DNA of 64,000 nucleotides, from NCBI GenBank assembly GCA_032871835.1, contig CM065301.1:29892405-29956404 (forward strand). Direction: 5' to 3'. This document shows, piece after piece, positions 36,715 through 49,654 of the stretch (the first letter of the stretch is position 1; every line of letters starts with the position of its first letter). This stretch comes from Dipteronia dyeriana (taxonomy: Eukaryota > Streptophyta > Magnoliopsida > Sapindales > Sapindaceae). Position numbers and translations under genes: made by a program. The notes below the pieces were generated by a model. That model was not told the DNA's origin. It did no database searches and saw only the letters and a program-made list of their open reading frames with translations.

Positions 36715-37332
36715 TATATGTTGACTTTTTAAAAACGAATAATGATATACATATCAAACTAAAACACTTAAAATAAAGTTGCAATACAAACGTGCAACAC
36801 AAGAATTTGCATATGATGCAAATTGTATGTGCATGAAACATCATTAAAACGCACAACAATAGTTACAATAGGAATGGCAAGCAACTATTTGCGTGATATT
36901 GAAAGTGTGTACAAGTGTGTGCATTTAAAAAAGCAATAAAAAGGGAAAAGAATTTGTGTGCAAGTGTTGTGCACTGATATCAAAGAAAAAGTTTCTTCAA
37001 ATCTTTTCTCTACATTCTTCATTCAAATTCCTTAGACCGTGACACGTCCACATACAGTTATCAGCCCCGAAATATAGTAAGGAAGATCGAGTGGTTCAGA
37101 CAAAGAGCATTACAAGAAGTGAATAAGCCTCCAAACATTGGTAAGGTTCTAAAATCTTCTTTTTAGTATTGATTTCAATTTCCAGTGTTTACATATTTAT
37201 TTATTATTTTAATAATTTATATGTATAAGTTCTGAAAAATTATGATCCAAAGTTCACTGGTTACAGATCGTGGTCTGTATAAAAATTTTAAAACCGATTT
37301 CTGCTATGCTAACAGTGAACGGGGTTCCAACA
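35327..37332 (+). repeat. 5' LTR of copia element N1
   Basis: This 2006 bp repeat begins TGTTGGG and ends CCAACA. It pairs with 42866-44812 at roughly 85-90% identity by eye, implying an old insertion. It contains an AT microsatellite at about 36680-36709. Confidence 0.93.
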
Positions 37333-37334
37333 AT

Positions 37335-37346
37335 TGGTATCAGAGC
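37335..37346 (+). other. Primer-binding site of copia element N1
   Basis: TGGTATCAGAGC starts two bases after the LTR end. This is the standard sequence complementary to the 3' end of initiator methionine tRNA in copia elements. Confidence 0.9.
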
Positions 37347-38972
37347 TAATTTTTCGAAATAGAAAATTGTTTTCAATACTCCTGTATGCATGAATGTGTA
37401 GACACCATCCATTTGATTGTATGAATGTTTATAATTAAATTGTTTAATTCAAACATGGTTGATTGTAACTTTTTATGTACTGTGAATTTAGGGTTTATGG
37501 GTTGTATAATTTTTTTTATTTTTTACTGTTATTGTACTGTAAATAAATGTAATTGTAATTTGTAAGTGAAGAACTGAAAATGAGTGTAACGGGGTACTGT
37601 TCGTCGGATACTGTTCACCGGGTACTGGTCACGTGGTATTGTTCACATCGTCTTGCACGGTTCCGTTAACAAGTGTTGCCTAGTGAGTTCGCTATGGATT
37701 TCCCGATTCGGACTCATGAGATGAATCGGAGTGATCTGATGGACTGGAAGACTCGAAAATTATAAGAAGACAAAGGAATGCTTTGGGGGTATTTTTGTAA
37801 TTTTAGTTTCTATTTTTTTTGGGTTAATAATCCACAGTACTCAGTCAATTCATGTATGCTTTATATTATGTTATGATAAAAGTATTTCCATGCATACTAT
37901 GTCATTTAGATTAGATGTGTCTACACAAATATATTTGATATGTCAGTCATGCATGTATCAAAGCCTGATATTTTATATATTTTTTTAATGTGATTAAAAT
38001 GGGCAATTTACATAAATGGCTATGAATAATGAAATTAGTTTTTTAATGGTTAGAAAACTTAATTGGTAATTCTCATTAATATCAATCTAGTTATTAAAGA
38101 GTTTAATAAGTTAGATTAATAGGATCATTAATGGTAATTATGATTAATATGATTAATTACCTAATAATAAATGAAGCGAATAAAGTGTTAGAGTTTTAAT
38201 AGTTAAAACTTGGTAGACACTAACGTAATAATCTGACCTTAGTAAATAGTTTATAAAGGCTTATATTATTCACTAATAGATTAGATTTTTAATAGTTAAA
38301 AATCATAAATAATTTCTAATAATGAATTATTTAATGCGCTAGATAACTTGATTAAAGTTAGCCATTTGATCCTGTAAAGTCTAGGTGCATTAACGGATAA
38401 TAGAAAACACTAATTTTAAAATAGTGAGTGACAGAGGGATATATGACATATATATCCCGCAGTCTCCATCATTAGTTCCACACCGTGAGATCCGAGTGGG
38501 GTCTCGTGACGACTTTAATTTCGTCCTCCCTAAGGAGCATAAAGATCAATACCAAGGTTGACTTCCCAATGGATAGGATTTATAAGGGTATTTCGGGATT
38601 GACCGACCCTAAGGCGATAATTCTCGAGTTAAGCCGGTGAGATCTAAAATGGTGGGTTACACTCACGAAGGTTTTGATTAAGTTTTGTTAATTAAAAACC
38701 TGACTGAATAAACGATGATTGAATGATATGAAATAAGAGTTATTCTAGAATATCATTTGATTGAGAATGTCTCGGTCCAACATGCAAAGAATTGATCGAC
38801 CCTAATGCGGCACTTCTTTGTGGTATATTGGATTGTCGTGGTATAGTAACTGGTTTTAGGGTATTTCTAGTTCGTTAAACATGTTCATGCATCATGTTTA
38901 AATTTATACAAAAGCACTCACACTTGTTTTTTAATAAATGACTGGATAAATGTTTTATTCATTTCAGCAATT
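37347..38972 (+). other. Long untranslated leader of copia element N1
   Basis: The 1.6 kb is non-coding and matches 376-1912. It contains two copies of a CGACCCTAAKGCGRYA block, near 38603 and 38797. It ends in a pyrimidine-rich stretch and TTTCAG just before the gag start, which looks like a splice acceptor. Confidence 0.7.
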
Positions 38973-39750
38973 ATGTCTTCTGCATTACTACAACTTTTTA
39001 CAAACGATAAATTAACTGTTGATAACTACACTAAGTGGAAACTTAATATTAATACAATATTAGTCACCAAAGACCTCAAGTTTATGCTTACGGAGGAATT
39101 TCCTCCAGCGCCTACTGCCAATACCTCATAAAGAGTTCGTGAAGCATACGAGCGTTGGGTCTCATCTGATGAGAAGGCCCAAACATATATGTTGGCTAAT
39201 AAAACAGACGTGCTTGTCACAAAGCACGAAGCAATGACTTCAGCATTCAAAATCATAGATTCATTGCAAGATATGTTAGAGCAGCCCTCCGATCAAAAGT
39301 GACACGAAGCTGTTTGTTCCGCTATGCTCACTTGTATGAAGGAAGGTACATCAATTTAGGAACATGTCCTGAGCATGATGTCCTACTTCAACACGGCAAA
39401 AGTCAATGACGAGGCCATTGACGAACCCAGTCAAGTGAGCATCATACTGAAGACTCTTACAAAGAGTTTCGATCAGTTTAAAAGAAACTAGGGGATGAAC
39501 AAGTTAAGGTTCATTCTCACACAATTGCTTAATGAGCTCACTACCTTTGAGTCATTGACTAAGGACAACAAGGGTAAGAGTGTAAGACCAGTGAGACAAA
39601 TGTTGATAATCCATCTTCTTCCTCTAATAATAATAAGAAGAAGAGGTATGTTGGGAAAGCGAAGGGTAAGCCCAAACCCAAGAAAGCCCAAAACAAGAAG
39701 AAGTACAAGAAAGGTAAATATGATTTACTTGTTCTTGAGTCAAGTTTAGT
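38973..39750 (+). pseudogene. Gag of copia element N1, broken
   Basis: This is the structural protein of copia particles. The start codon is at 38973 (MSSALLQLFTNDKLTVDNYT). The UBN2-type gag core continues with YERWVSSDEKAQTYMLAN and an NKLRFILTQLLNEL segment near 39500. A lysine-rich stretch near 39640-39720 corresponds to the nucleic-acid-binding end. In-frame stops near 39129, 39300, 39358 and 39489 and a shift near 39600 break it. Confidence 0.82.
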
Positions 39751-39769
39751 GGAAGATGATTCTTCACCT

Positions 39770-42700
39770 TGGATAGTTGATTCGAGGGCCACTAACCATG
39801 TTTGTTCTTCTTTGCATGGACTGATTCTTGGACACAGCTAGAGGAGGGAGTCGTCTCAATACGTATAGGGGTCAGAGGATGTAGTGTCGGCATGAGCAGT
39901 GGGCGTAACTAGATTACGTTTTTGTAATAATTATATATTGTTGGTAATGTATTTAATATTCCTGGATTTACACGAAATTTGATCTCCTTTTCTAAGTTGT
40001 TAGAACAAAAATATTATGTTTCTTTTAATAATAAGTCTGTTATTATTGGAAAGAATTATCTGAATATTTGTTCAAGAATTAATGAAAATAATTTGTATGT
40101 GTTAAGACAATTAATACATACTACACTGCTCAATACCGAAATGTTTAAGGTTGAAAAAATAAAAACTAAACGACATAAAACTTCTCCAGATAATGACATA
40201 TATCTCTGGCATCTAAGGCTTGGTCATATTAACCTTTACCGGATAGACAAACCAGTAGAAAGAGGACCTTTAAGTGATTTAATGGTTAACACCTTACCTG
40301 TCTGCGAATCTTGCCTGGAAGGTAAGATGATTAAGAGACCTTTTACTGAAAAAAAGCTTAGGGCTAAAGAACCACTAGAGCTTATGCATACAGATATCTG
40401 CGGATCGATGAATGTTAAAGCTATGGGTGGTTATGAGTATTATGTCACCTTTATAGATGACTACTCAAGATACAGACACGTCTACCTAATGCAACAGAAG
40501 TCGGAAACATTTGAAAAGTTCAAAGAATTTCGAGTTGAAGTTGAGAATCAATTAGGTATGAATATTAAGTCACTATGATCGGGTCGTGGAAGTGAGTACA
40601 TTGACCAAGAGTTTGAAGACTTCATGGTCGAGCATGGGATAGTTTCTTAACTCACAGCTCCTGGTACACCTCAGCAAAATGGTATGGCGGAGAGGAGAAA
40701 GAGAACGCTGATGGAAATGGTGAGATTTATGATTAGTTTCTCAACATTGCCAAATTCCTTCTTGGGATATGTGTTACAAACGGCAGCATACTTTTTGAAT
40801 GTAGTGCCATCCAAATCTGTTCCTAAGACTCTCCTAGAGTTGTAGAATGGTCATAAAGGTAGTTTGTGACATTTTCATATAATAGGGGTGTCCAGCACAC
40901 ACGTTAAAGAATAGAAATGGAAATCTAGACTCCAAGTATGTGGTATGCCTGTTTTTAGGATACTTCAAGGAGACCAGAGGTAGACACTTCTATAGTCCTG
41001 AAGATAACAAAGTATTTGTATCGACAAATGCAATGTTTCTTGAAGACAATTATATTAGTGACCATAATCCTCATTCTAAAATTGTATTGAATGAGTTCGA
41101 GCTTAGTGAGACTAGTGTTTCATCAACAAGAATTATTGATCCACAAACATCTGAGAGTCAGATGGTTCTTGATAAGGATACACTACCACCTAGACGTAGT
41201 GAAAGGGTTGTAAGATAATCTGAATGCTATTTAGGTATAGGTGAGGGACAAGGTGTTATCTATACTAATAGTGTGGATGATCCATTGACATATAAGAATG
41301 CAATAGAAGATCCTGATAAAGAGAAATGGCTTAAAGATATGAATCTCTAGATGGAGTCCATGTACTCTAACTCAGACTGGAATCTTGTAGACTTACCGGT
41401 TGGGGTAAAACCTATAGGATGTAAATGGATCTACAAGAGGAAGAGATGAGTAAACGGAAAGGTAGAGATCTTCAAAGCAAGACTAGTGGTTAAGGGTTAT
41501 ACCCAGAAAGAGAGGGTCGATTATGAAGAGACATTCTCACCAGTAGCCATGTTTAAGTCTATTAGGATTCTCTTATACATAGCTGCCTATTTCCATTATG
41601 AAATTTAGAAATGGACGTCAAGACTGCATTCTTGAATGAAAATCTTAACAAGAGCATCTATATGATGCAACCAGAGGGATTCGTGTCTCCAGTTCAAAAG
41701 CAAAAGGTTTGCAAGCTACAAAGGTCCATCTATGGACTTAAGCAAGCATCTAGATCTTGGAACATTAGGTTTGATGATGTGATCAAAACCTATGGCTTCG
41801 AGCAAAATATCGATGAGCCTTGTGTTTACAAGCACATCATTGACAAGAAAGTAGTTTTCTTGGTCCTACACGTAGATGAAATTGTATTCATTAGGAATGA
41901 TGTAGGAGTGTTGTTTGATGTAAATGGATGGTTGGCTAGCCAATTCCAAACTAAAGATCTGGGAGAGGTGAGTTATGTTCCGGTGATCCAACTTATAAGG
42001 GATCTTAAGAACAAACTCATAAAATTTTCTCAGGCATCATATATCGATGAGATTCTTATACGATTTTTGAAGCAGAACTTCAAGAAAGGTAATTTACCTT
42101 CCAAGCATGGAGTTCAGTCGTCTAAGGAACAGTGTCCTAAGACACCTTAGAAGTTGAGGATATGAGTCGTGTACCCTATGCATCAGCAGTAGGTAGTCTC
42201 ATGTATGCTATATTATACACGAGACCGGACATCTGTTATGCAGTAGGAGTAGTCAGCAGATACTAGTCCAACCAGGGTTGGATCATTGGGTTACTATTTA
42301 GACTATTCTCAAGTATCTTTGGAGAATGAGAAATTATGTGCTAGTGTATTATGGATAGGATTTGATCTCATTAGGATACACGGATTCTGATTTTCAGTCA
42401 AATAGAGATTCTAAAAAATCCATGTCTGGATCAGTATTCACCCTAGGTGGTAGAGTCATTGTGTGGAGAAGTATCAAGCAATCTTGCATTGCTGACTCCA
42501 CCATGGAAGCTGAATATGTAGCGCCTGTGAAGCTGCTAAAGAGGCTGTTTGGCTCCATAAGTTCTTGAGTGATCTGGAAGTTACTCCAGATCTGGATAAG
42601 CCCATCACACTTTATTGTGATAATAGTGGTGTTGTGGCTAATTCTAAAAACCAAGAAGCCATAAAATAGGGAAGCATATAAAGAGAAAGTATCATCTCAT

Positions 42701-42850
42701 TAGAGAGATAGTGTAGAGAGGAGATGTGACCGTCACAAAGATAGCCTCACAAGACAATCATGTTGTTCCATTTACGAAGACCTTACCAGCTAAAGTATTT
42801 TCGGGTCACCTAGATGGTCTAGGGTTACGAAACATGCCTCACATGCTTTA
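39770..42850 (+). pseudogene. Pol of copia element N1: protease, integrase, reverse transcriptase, RNase H
   Basis: The domains follow copia order. The protease remnant at about 39773-39800 has DSRATNHVC where DSGATNHVC is expected. GAG-pre-integrase and integrase occupy 39979-40860, with the HLRLGH motif, two catalytic Asp (HTDICG, later degraded) and the Glu of NGMAERRKR. The linker carries PPRRSERVV near 41200. Reverse transcriptase at 41290-42150 contains MDVKTAFLN and IYGLKQASRSW, but the catalytic box is changed to HVDE (41869-41880). RNase H lies at 42170-42690, followed by a C-terminal tail. Stops and frameshifts are frequent. Confidence 0.88.
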
Positions 42851-42865
42851 GTGCAAATGGGAGAT
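42851..42865 (+). other. Polypurine tract of copia element N1
   Basis: GCAAATGGGAGAT directly precedes the 3' LTR start TGTTGGGG. This is a frequent form of copia polypurine tract. Confidence 0.75.
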
Positions 42866-44812
42866 TGTTGGGGTTTAGGCCCTAAAGATGTAATTTTGTA
42901 AGTGGATTTAAGAAAAATATGAAAGAAAAGTTCAATTCATTCTTATTGTGTTGGTTATTTTATAACTTGTGCATATTAACATCCTAGATTACCGGATGTA
43001 ATCTCGAACTGTGTATATTAGCCTCATATACGGATGGATACAATAAGAGACGTGCAATCTAAAGAGTCCATATATAGCAAATAAAGTTAGGTACTTTATT
43101 TGTGGTTAATCTATAGTTGCAGTCCATTCTGTAATGTACAATGCTCCTATCATGAATCATTCATATGAGATATGGGAATGGAGGCACCTTGTATGATGTG
43201 ATCATATAGGACTAGACCATGATCTATATGAATCTCTCACTAAGATCCATTCACCAATGAAATTCATATATATCAACTAATGATAGCTATATGTGGGTGA
43301 TCTTAATCCTGAGTGTCTTATCGACTCCTTTAGGTTAGATCGTGACCTTTGATATACCATGGGTGAGGTCGAATGTAGTTCCTGATCAATATGCTTCACA
43401 TGTTGGGATTGCGATTTGGCTTGTAGCTGTGAAGGTTTGTACACAATAGTGGAATCCACTCATTCTTGTGAGAAGTAGATGGTAGTTCCCTTAAGGGTTG
43501 ATTCGAGGCTTGGACAATAGGAGCGCTCTCTTAATTCCGTAAGGAAATAGAATTTATTATCCATTAGAGAATCAACAGTACTTAAATGATATATGTATTT
43601 AGAGGGGTATAACGAACATTATGACTTAGCTCTAATTATGAACTACCATGGAGGATCACACCATATGTAATAGTTATATCGATAGACATCGAGTTGTATT
43701 CGGTCTGTGTAAAATCATCTACAGTTGAGAGAGTGCAACTTCAGGTTTTTAGTGGAATAACACCGGAGTTAATAATCAATGAATATTAATTAAAAAGTTT
43801 AATTAATGATTTCGAGGATTATTGTAGCTCAAAATACTGTGGGTAAGTCCCCTTGCAAGCCCGATCGATTTAGGTAACAATGGTCACGGTTAATTAATTG
43901 AATTGTCCAATTAATTATGTTACAAAAGTGATACGTATTTATTTGGAAATTAATTGAATAATGAGATTATTTAATTAATCACTAAATGGAGGGTGTTAGT
44001 TGGTATTTGATTTTGAATAGAATAAGATAATATGATTATTTTATTTTAGTAATTAAATATTTGAAATTGAATTTAAAATGTCTAAATTCAAAGTAAATAT
44101 TTTATTATCTTTTAAAATAAAAGATATGAGATATCATTTGAAAGATTCAAAAATCAAATAAAGATATCGTTAGTTTTTTAAAACGATTATATATATATAT
44201 ATGAGATATATATTGACTTTTTTAAAAAAATGAATAATGAAATACATATAAAATTAAAACACTTAAAATAGAGATGCAACACAAACGTGCAACATAAGAA
44301 TTTGCATATAGGAATGGCAAGCAATTGTGTACGTGATAATGAAAGTGTGCATGAAACATCATTAAAAACGCACAGCAAAAATTGCAATAGGAATGGCAAG
44401 CAATTGTGTGCGTGATATTGAAAGTAATTGCAATAGGAATGGCAAGCAATTGTGTGCGTGATATTGAAAGTGTGTGCAAGTGTGCGTTTGAAAAGGCAAT
44501 TAAGAGAGAAAAGGATTTGTGTGCAAGTGTTGTGGACTGATATCAAAGAAAGGGTTCCTTCAAGTCTTTTCTCTACATCTTCCATTCAAGTTCCCGAGTC
44601 AATGACGCATTCACACGCAGTAACTAGTCCTGGGTTATAGCGAAGAGGATCGAGTGGTTCAGAATAGAAGCATTACAAGAAGTGAAGGAGCCTCCAAACG
44701 TTGGTAAGATTCTGAAAAATTATGATTCAAAGTTCACTGGTTACAGATCGTGATCTGTTTACAAATTTTAAAACTGATTTCCACTGTGTTACCAGTGAAC
44801 GGGGTTCCAACA
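42866..44812 (+). repeat. 3' LTR of copia element N1
   Basis: The 1947 bp repeat begins TGTTGGGG and ends CCAACA. Relative to the 5' LTR it has several small deletions and a local triplication of a segment with AATAGGAATGGCAAGCAATT at about 44310-44440. Confidence 0.93.
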
Positions 44813-46874
44813 TATTTGCTTGGGTAACTAATGTAAGTTTCATCTCAACTATGTGTCTGTGCTTTCTTTCTGCTCTTCCATTTTGGGCAGAAATGTGTTG
44901 GCACGATTGTCTAAAGGACACACCTTGTTGTTTAAGGTAGTTTGAGAAGGCTTGATATTCCCCACTAAAATCAAATTGAATGCATTTTATTTTTCTTTCA
45001 AATTTGTTCTCTAACTAATGTTTTGAATTATATGAAAGCATACAATGCATCAGACTTAAGTTTCAAGGGGTAAAGTCATGTGAACCTATAAAAATCATCA
45101 ATAAATTGAATGTGAATTATGTAGCCAAATGATGAAGCTATGGGAGTTGGTCCCCAAACATCAGTATGCACAAGATTAAGGTAGTTTTTGGCACAGTTTT
45201 CTAAGATTTTGAAAGGCAAACAATGGGATTTACCATATTGGCAAGCATCACAGAAAGTTGTGTTTTCATTAATCTGAAATTTTTCTTTACAAGAGTTCAT
45301 GACTTGATTCAACACATGGATAGATGAGTGGCCTAGTCTTCTATACCACAACTCTTTGATTGAAAAATAAGTCTCAACAAGAATTGGACTCGACTCTATT
45401 TGATTGGAAAATAAAGACTTGACACTAGAAACATTAAGATTTGGATTGAAGGCACACTCTAAATTGGATTTACGATTCTTTGATGGATAGAAAGGCTTAA
45501 GGCTTGAAGGTTCCAGCAGGTACAACCCCTCACAAAGTGTCCCTTGCAGCACCACCTTCCCTGTTTGTTTGTCCTTTATAAGACAACAATTAGATTGAAA
45601 TTCAACATAGACATTATTATCACAGGTAAGTTTTGAAACACTTATTATATTCTTGGTTATGGAAGGCACAAGCAAGATTTGTTTAAGTTTTAAAGAACTG
45701 TCATTCTGTGACTACATCAAGCTGCTTCCAATATGAGAAATTCTCAATTACTTACCATTACCAACCATAAGAGAGTCCTTACCACTGTATTCGCCCTTCT
45801 GGCTCAGGTTGTTTTGGACTCATGTGACATGATTGCTGGCTCTACTGTCAACATACCATCCTTCATCATTAACACTATTAGGTGTGACCACAAATGCAAA
45901 GGGTTATCCCTACTTTCCTTGGCTTGTTGCAGACTGAGAACCCATGTAAGTCTCATCGTACCTATTGTAGTAATGGGTAGCTGAGTGACCATACTTGCCA
46001 CAAACATGGCAAGTTGGTCTTAAGCTTCCTCTAATTTTTCCTCCTCTACCACGAAAATGACCACCATATCCTCTATTGAAGAAAGGAACTCTGTTTCCAC
46101 CTTGGTTTGCAGTTTGTGTCTGTGATTGCCCTTTGTTATGATTTGTTCCTCCTCCTTTGCTTGACACAAAGTTAGTTGAGGGTGTGCTTGTGATTTTGCT
46201 AGATGTATTTATGTGCTCTAGTTTACTGTCATAACTCAATAGGGTATCTTACAACTCTTGACATGATATGGATTCTCTGGACTCAATCAGAACTATTATT
46301 GGCATATATTCACTTTCTAAGCCATACAGAACCTTAGCAATGAGCTGATCTTCAGGATACGGGTTCCCCGCATTTGCTTGATTTGCTTGAGATAGTCGTC
46401 CATTGTTATGTTCTCTTTTCTTGTGGTCTGAATGCCGGTGCGAACGGTGTTCATCTTCAATTTAGAGTGGGCTCCGTACAATTTTTCCAATGCCTTCCAT
46501 AAGTTTGTTGAAGTTGTACTTCTCATCACTTGTGTTGCTACCATCTCTGTCATAGAGCCATAGAACCAGCCCATCAGAAGCTGGTCATTCACGGCCCATT
46601 CTTCGTAATCTAGGTTCAGTTTCAGCTCAGATCCAGTTGTTTCAGGTGTTGGTTACGTTGGTAGAAATTCTGAGGGAGATGGTTGTGTACCAGAGAGAAA
46701 CTCGTCAAATCTGTGGCCTCTGATGACAGTGGTCACCATTGTCTTCCACGATGTGAAGTTATTGTAATCGAGCTTGATTCCAAATGATTGCCACATTGAT
46801 TTTTGAAATGGAGTAGCACCATTGATGTTGCCTAGAGGTGTCGTAGTTATCGTCGCTGAGGATGAAGCACTCAT
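44813..46874 (-). pseudogene. Gag, protease and integrase part of copia element H
   Basis: This is the N-terminal half of the H polyprotein. Gag starts at 46874 (MSASSSATITTT) and shows a WQSFGIKLDYNNFTSWKTM segment and a UBN2-like core at 46592-46317. A zinc knuckle CHVCGKYGHSATHY near 46000 has its last Cys replaced by Tyr. The GAG-pre-integrase (ELWYRRLGHSS) and integrase domains follow at 45400-44813, with catalytic Asp in HTDVWGP and Glu in NGRAERKH. The frame stops abruptly at 44813 where N1 is inserted and continues at 35326 on the other side. Stops and shifts are scattered through it. Confidence 0.85.
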
Positions 46875-46899
46875 TGCATGAGTGGGAGCTAAGGCGGCA

Positions 46900-47414
46900 T
46901 GTCACGGGGTTAAAGTTTACATAGCTAACCCGTGCTGCACTTAGGCAAATTCGGTGAGAAGGTTGCTAAGTAAGCCTTATAAGAGATATTTAAGAAAAGA
47001 GAGTAGAAGAGCTTGAATGGAAAACAAAGATTGTATAGCTATGCTTTGGATATTAGAATGCTTGAGTTTCTAGGATGATTTACAAATGATGGGGGGTTGG
47101 CTATTTATAGGTGAGCTACCTCCTTAAGGAATGTTCTAGATTAATCTAGTCTAATAGTGGAGATTAAGTCTCCAGAATATTCTACACCTAGCTAGAATAC
47201 TCTACATGTATTTACATAAATTTACAAGGTTCTAGATTATTCTACAACTATCTAGCTAAGTACAAGAATGGTGTAGAGAGGGTTGGGTTGCTAGAGACTT
47301 CCAGAAGCTTGACCAATGCAGGAATTGTGGAGAAGTCTCTAGAATCTTCCAAGAGCTTGGCATAGTTGTGGCCTTTGTTAGGCTCCTAGGCTTGACAGCT
47401 TGGGGGCCGTGACA
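46900..47414 (-). repeat. 3' LTR of element G
   Basis: A 515 bp LTR, TGTCACGG..CCGTGACA on the + strand. About 95% identical by eye to the LTR starting at 52368. Confidence 0.93.
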
Positions 47415-47430
47415 TCCTCCCCCACCTAAG
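47415..47430 (-). other. Polypurine tract of element G
   Basis: On the - strand TAGGTGGGGGAGGA lies immediately before the LTR start TGTCACGG, as expected for second-strand priming. Confidence 0.85.
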
Positions 47431-49189
47431 TTCACAACGTCCTCGTTGTGTGGGCACTGAGTATATTAGAGTCTGTCACAGGTAGGGTCCTTCGTGCAGA
47501 CCAACTTAGGTTGGGGAAGCCTCTATTGAAGGACCGTCTTCGAACATTGCATCTTTGGCTCGACGCAAATGGGTTTGCTTGGCTTCTGCGGTGATCCAGC
47601 ATCTTGGGTGCCTTCTTCCGTTGCCTTTGGTCGCTTCCCATGGCTTATGCGCTTCTTACTCCTTCGAATTCCTACGGTCGGCTGGTTTTATGGAGAAGTG
47701 GGAGAAATTGGTGTCTCCTCGTGCCGTACGGTGGATAGCATCCTACATGGCTGGGGTATACGTCCCACCGGGATGGTAAGTGTCGTGCCCCTGTTGTGAA
47801 TGCTAATTGAGTTCACAGCAGGTAGGGGGAAAGCATTGGCTTGCTCAAAGAACGCCATGTCTAGCACCACTTGGTAGTCCTCTAAGGGAACCACCGAGAA
47901 GTCGAGCTTTCCACTTCATGGGCCTAGGTGGACAATGACGTCTTTTGCTGTGCCATCAATTTGCTTGGCCGGAGAGTTGGCAGCTTTAATGACGGCACAT
48001 TCATCATTGGTGATGCGAAGGCCAAGTCGTTCGACTTCGTCTGTTGAGATAAAGTTGTGCGTTGCCCCAGTGTCTAGCATTGCACGAACTTGTTTGCCTT
48101 TGATGGTGGCGCTCACAAACATGAGGCCTTTGGTAAGCGTAGGAGGCACGGGTTGTCCTTTGAGTGTGTAAAGCTATTGGAGAGAACTCATGCTTGCTTG
48201 GGGCTCGACTACCTTAGTTTCTTCGAGCTTGGTAACCATGGCATTGAGCATCTTTCGCTTTGAGCAGTCACGTACCCAATGTGTCCCATCGCAAATGAAG
48301 CATGGATACTTCGGCTTGATCGATATGGGCTTGCCTCCATTGGCGTTGTCACACCGGTTGTCGCCATTGGGAGTTCTGTTTGGTCCTTCGCTCTTGCGAT
48401 TGTGGTCTTTCGACTCGTCTCCTCCACCTTTCTCATGGTTGTCGGCTCTTTCCTTAGTCTTGGTGAGATCGGTAAGGGATTCTGCGACGGCGATGGCTGC
48501 ATCAATGTCTTGCACGTTCCGCCTTTCTAGCTCCACTCTCGCTCATTCCTTGAGACCTTCCATGAAAAAGAATAGTTTATCTTTACCAGACATATCTTCG
48601 ATCTCAATGATTAAGGTGGAGAACTCCTTGATTTAGTCATGGATGGATTCGGACTGCTTGAGGTGACGAAGGCTGCTACGGACCTTCTTATCGGCGTTGG
48701 TTGGTGAGAACTGCCTCTTGAGTTCTCGTTTGAAGTCTTCCCATGTACGGATGGGGTGGATAGTATCACCATGCTTGCATCGCCACTAGAGCTGGCAAAA
48801 TTGACCCGTAACCCGCCAACCCGACATGAACCCGAGGTCAATAAACGGGTTGGGTTGGCTTCTAAACGGGTTCGGGTTGTAATCGGGTCAACCCGTGTAA
48901 CCCGTTTATTATACGGGTCGTGTCGGGTTTGGATTCACGGGTTCGCGGGTGACCCGTATAACCCGTATAGTTTTACAGATAGATTTTTAATTATTATTGT
49001 TATAGGGGTTAAAAATAAATTTTAACATACTATATAAACATTCTTTTAATACAAACCCTAACCCTATCACTTGCTCAGTTGCTCATTGCCCTCAACCTCT
49101 CAGCCGTTCAGCACTCAGCCCCTCACCCTAACTGCCTAACCCTTTCAATCGCTCACCCTTTAAGACTCAGAGTCTCAGTCACTCTCTTA

Positions 49190-49405
49190 CGCCGTCGTCA
49201 ACTTGTCATCGTCTCCCACGTCCGTCGTCATCCTCCCTTACATGTCAATCTGTCATCGTCATCGTCGTCGTCATCCCTCACCTGTCGTCGTCGTCGTCGT
49301 CGTCGTCCCTCACCTGTCGTCGTCATCGTCCCTCACCTGTCGTCGTCATCGTCATCCTCACCTGTCGTCGTCATCGTCATCCTCACCTGCCATCGACGAT
49401 CTATC
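49190..49405. repeat. CGT triplet-rich stretch in the hAT element
   Basis: Imperfect runs of GTC/CGT triplets separated by CCTCACCT. The serine- or arginine-rich readings across it are produced by the triplet repeat and are not accepted as protein genes. Confidence 0.8.
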
Positions 49406-49654
49406 ACTCGCCTTCTATCACTCTCTGACGGTGACAGATCGCCAACGACAGATCGCCAGTCACCTTATATCACTCTCTGACTCTCTTACGTCGTCGTCGT
49501 CGTAGTCGTTAGAAGTTAGAACTGCTTGGTTGGTCGTCGTCCGTCACCTGTCGACAGGCTGTCGTCTCCCTCACCGGCTACTGAGATTTTCAAGCGGTAA
49601 TTCCAAATTTCCAATATTCCAAATGACATTTATTTTATATTTTTATGGAATTTT

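Larger units (their letters stand above)
35327..44812 (+). mobile_element. Nested copia element N1, 9.5 kb, with both LTRs
   Basis: The element is complete from TGTTGGG at 35327 to CCAACA at 44812 and is flanked on both sides by the 5 bp duplication TATTT (35322-35326 and 44813-44817). It has 2.0 kb LTRs, a primer-binding site, a 1.6 kb leader, gag-pol in copia order and a polypurine stretch. It lies in the opposite orientation inside the integrase of element H, and the H reading frame resumes exactly when N1 and one duplication are removed. A relative is present at 1-1912. Frequent stops show that it is not autonomous. Confidence 0.95.

Noticed and set aside
47555..48636. Several + strand frames
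   Set aside because: They are the complement of the gag-protease gene of element G.
49079..49505. Two overlapping + strand frames rich in Ser/Arg
   Set aside because: They arise from CGT triplet repeats inside the hAT element. They overlap each other in different frames and lack domains.
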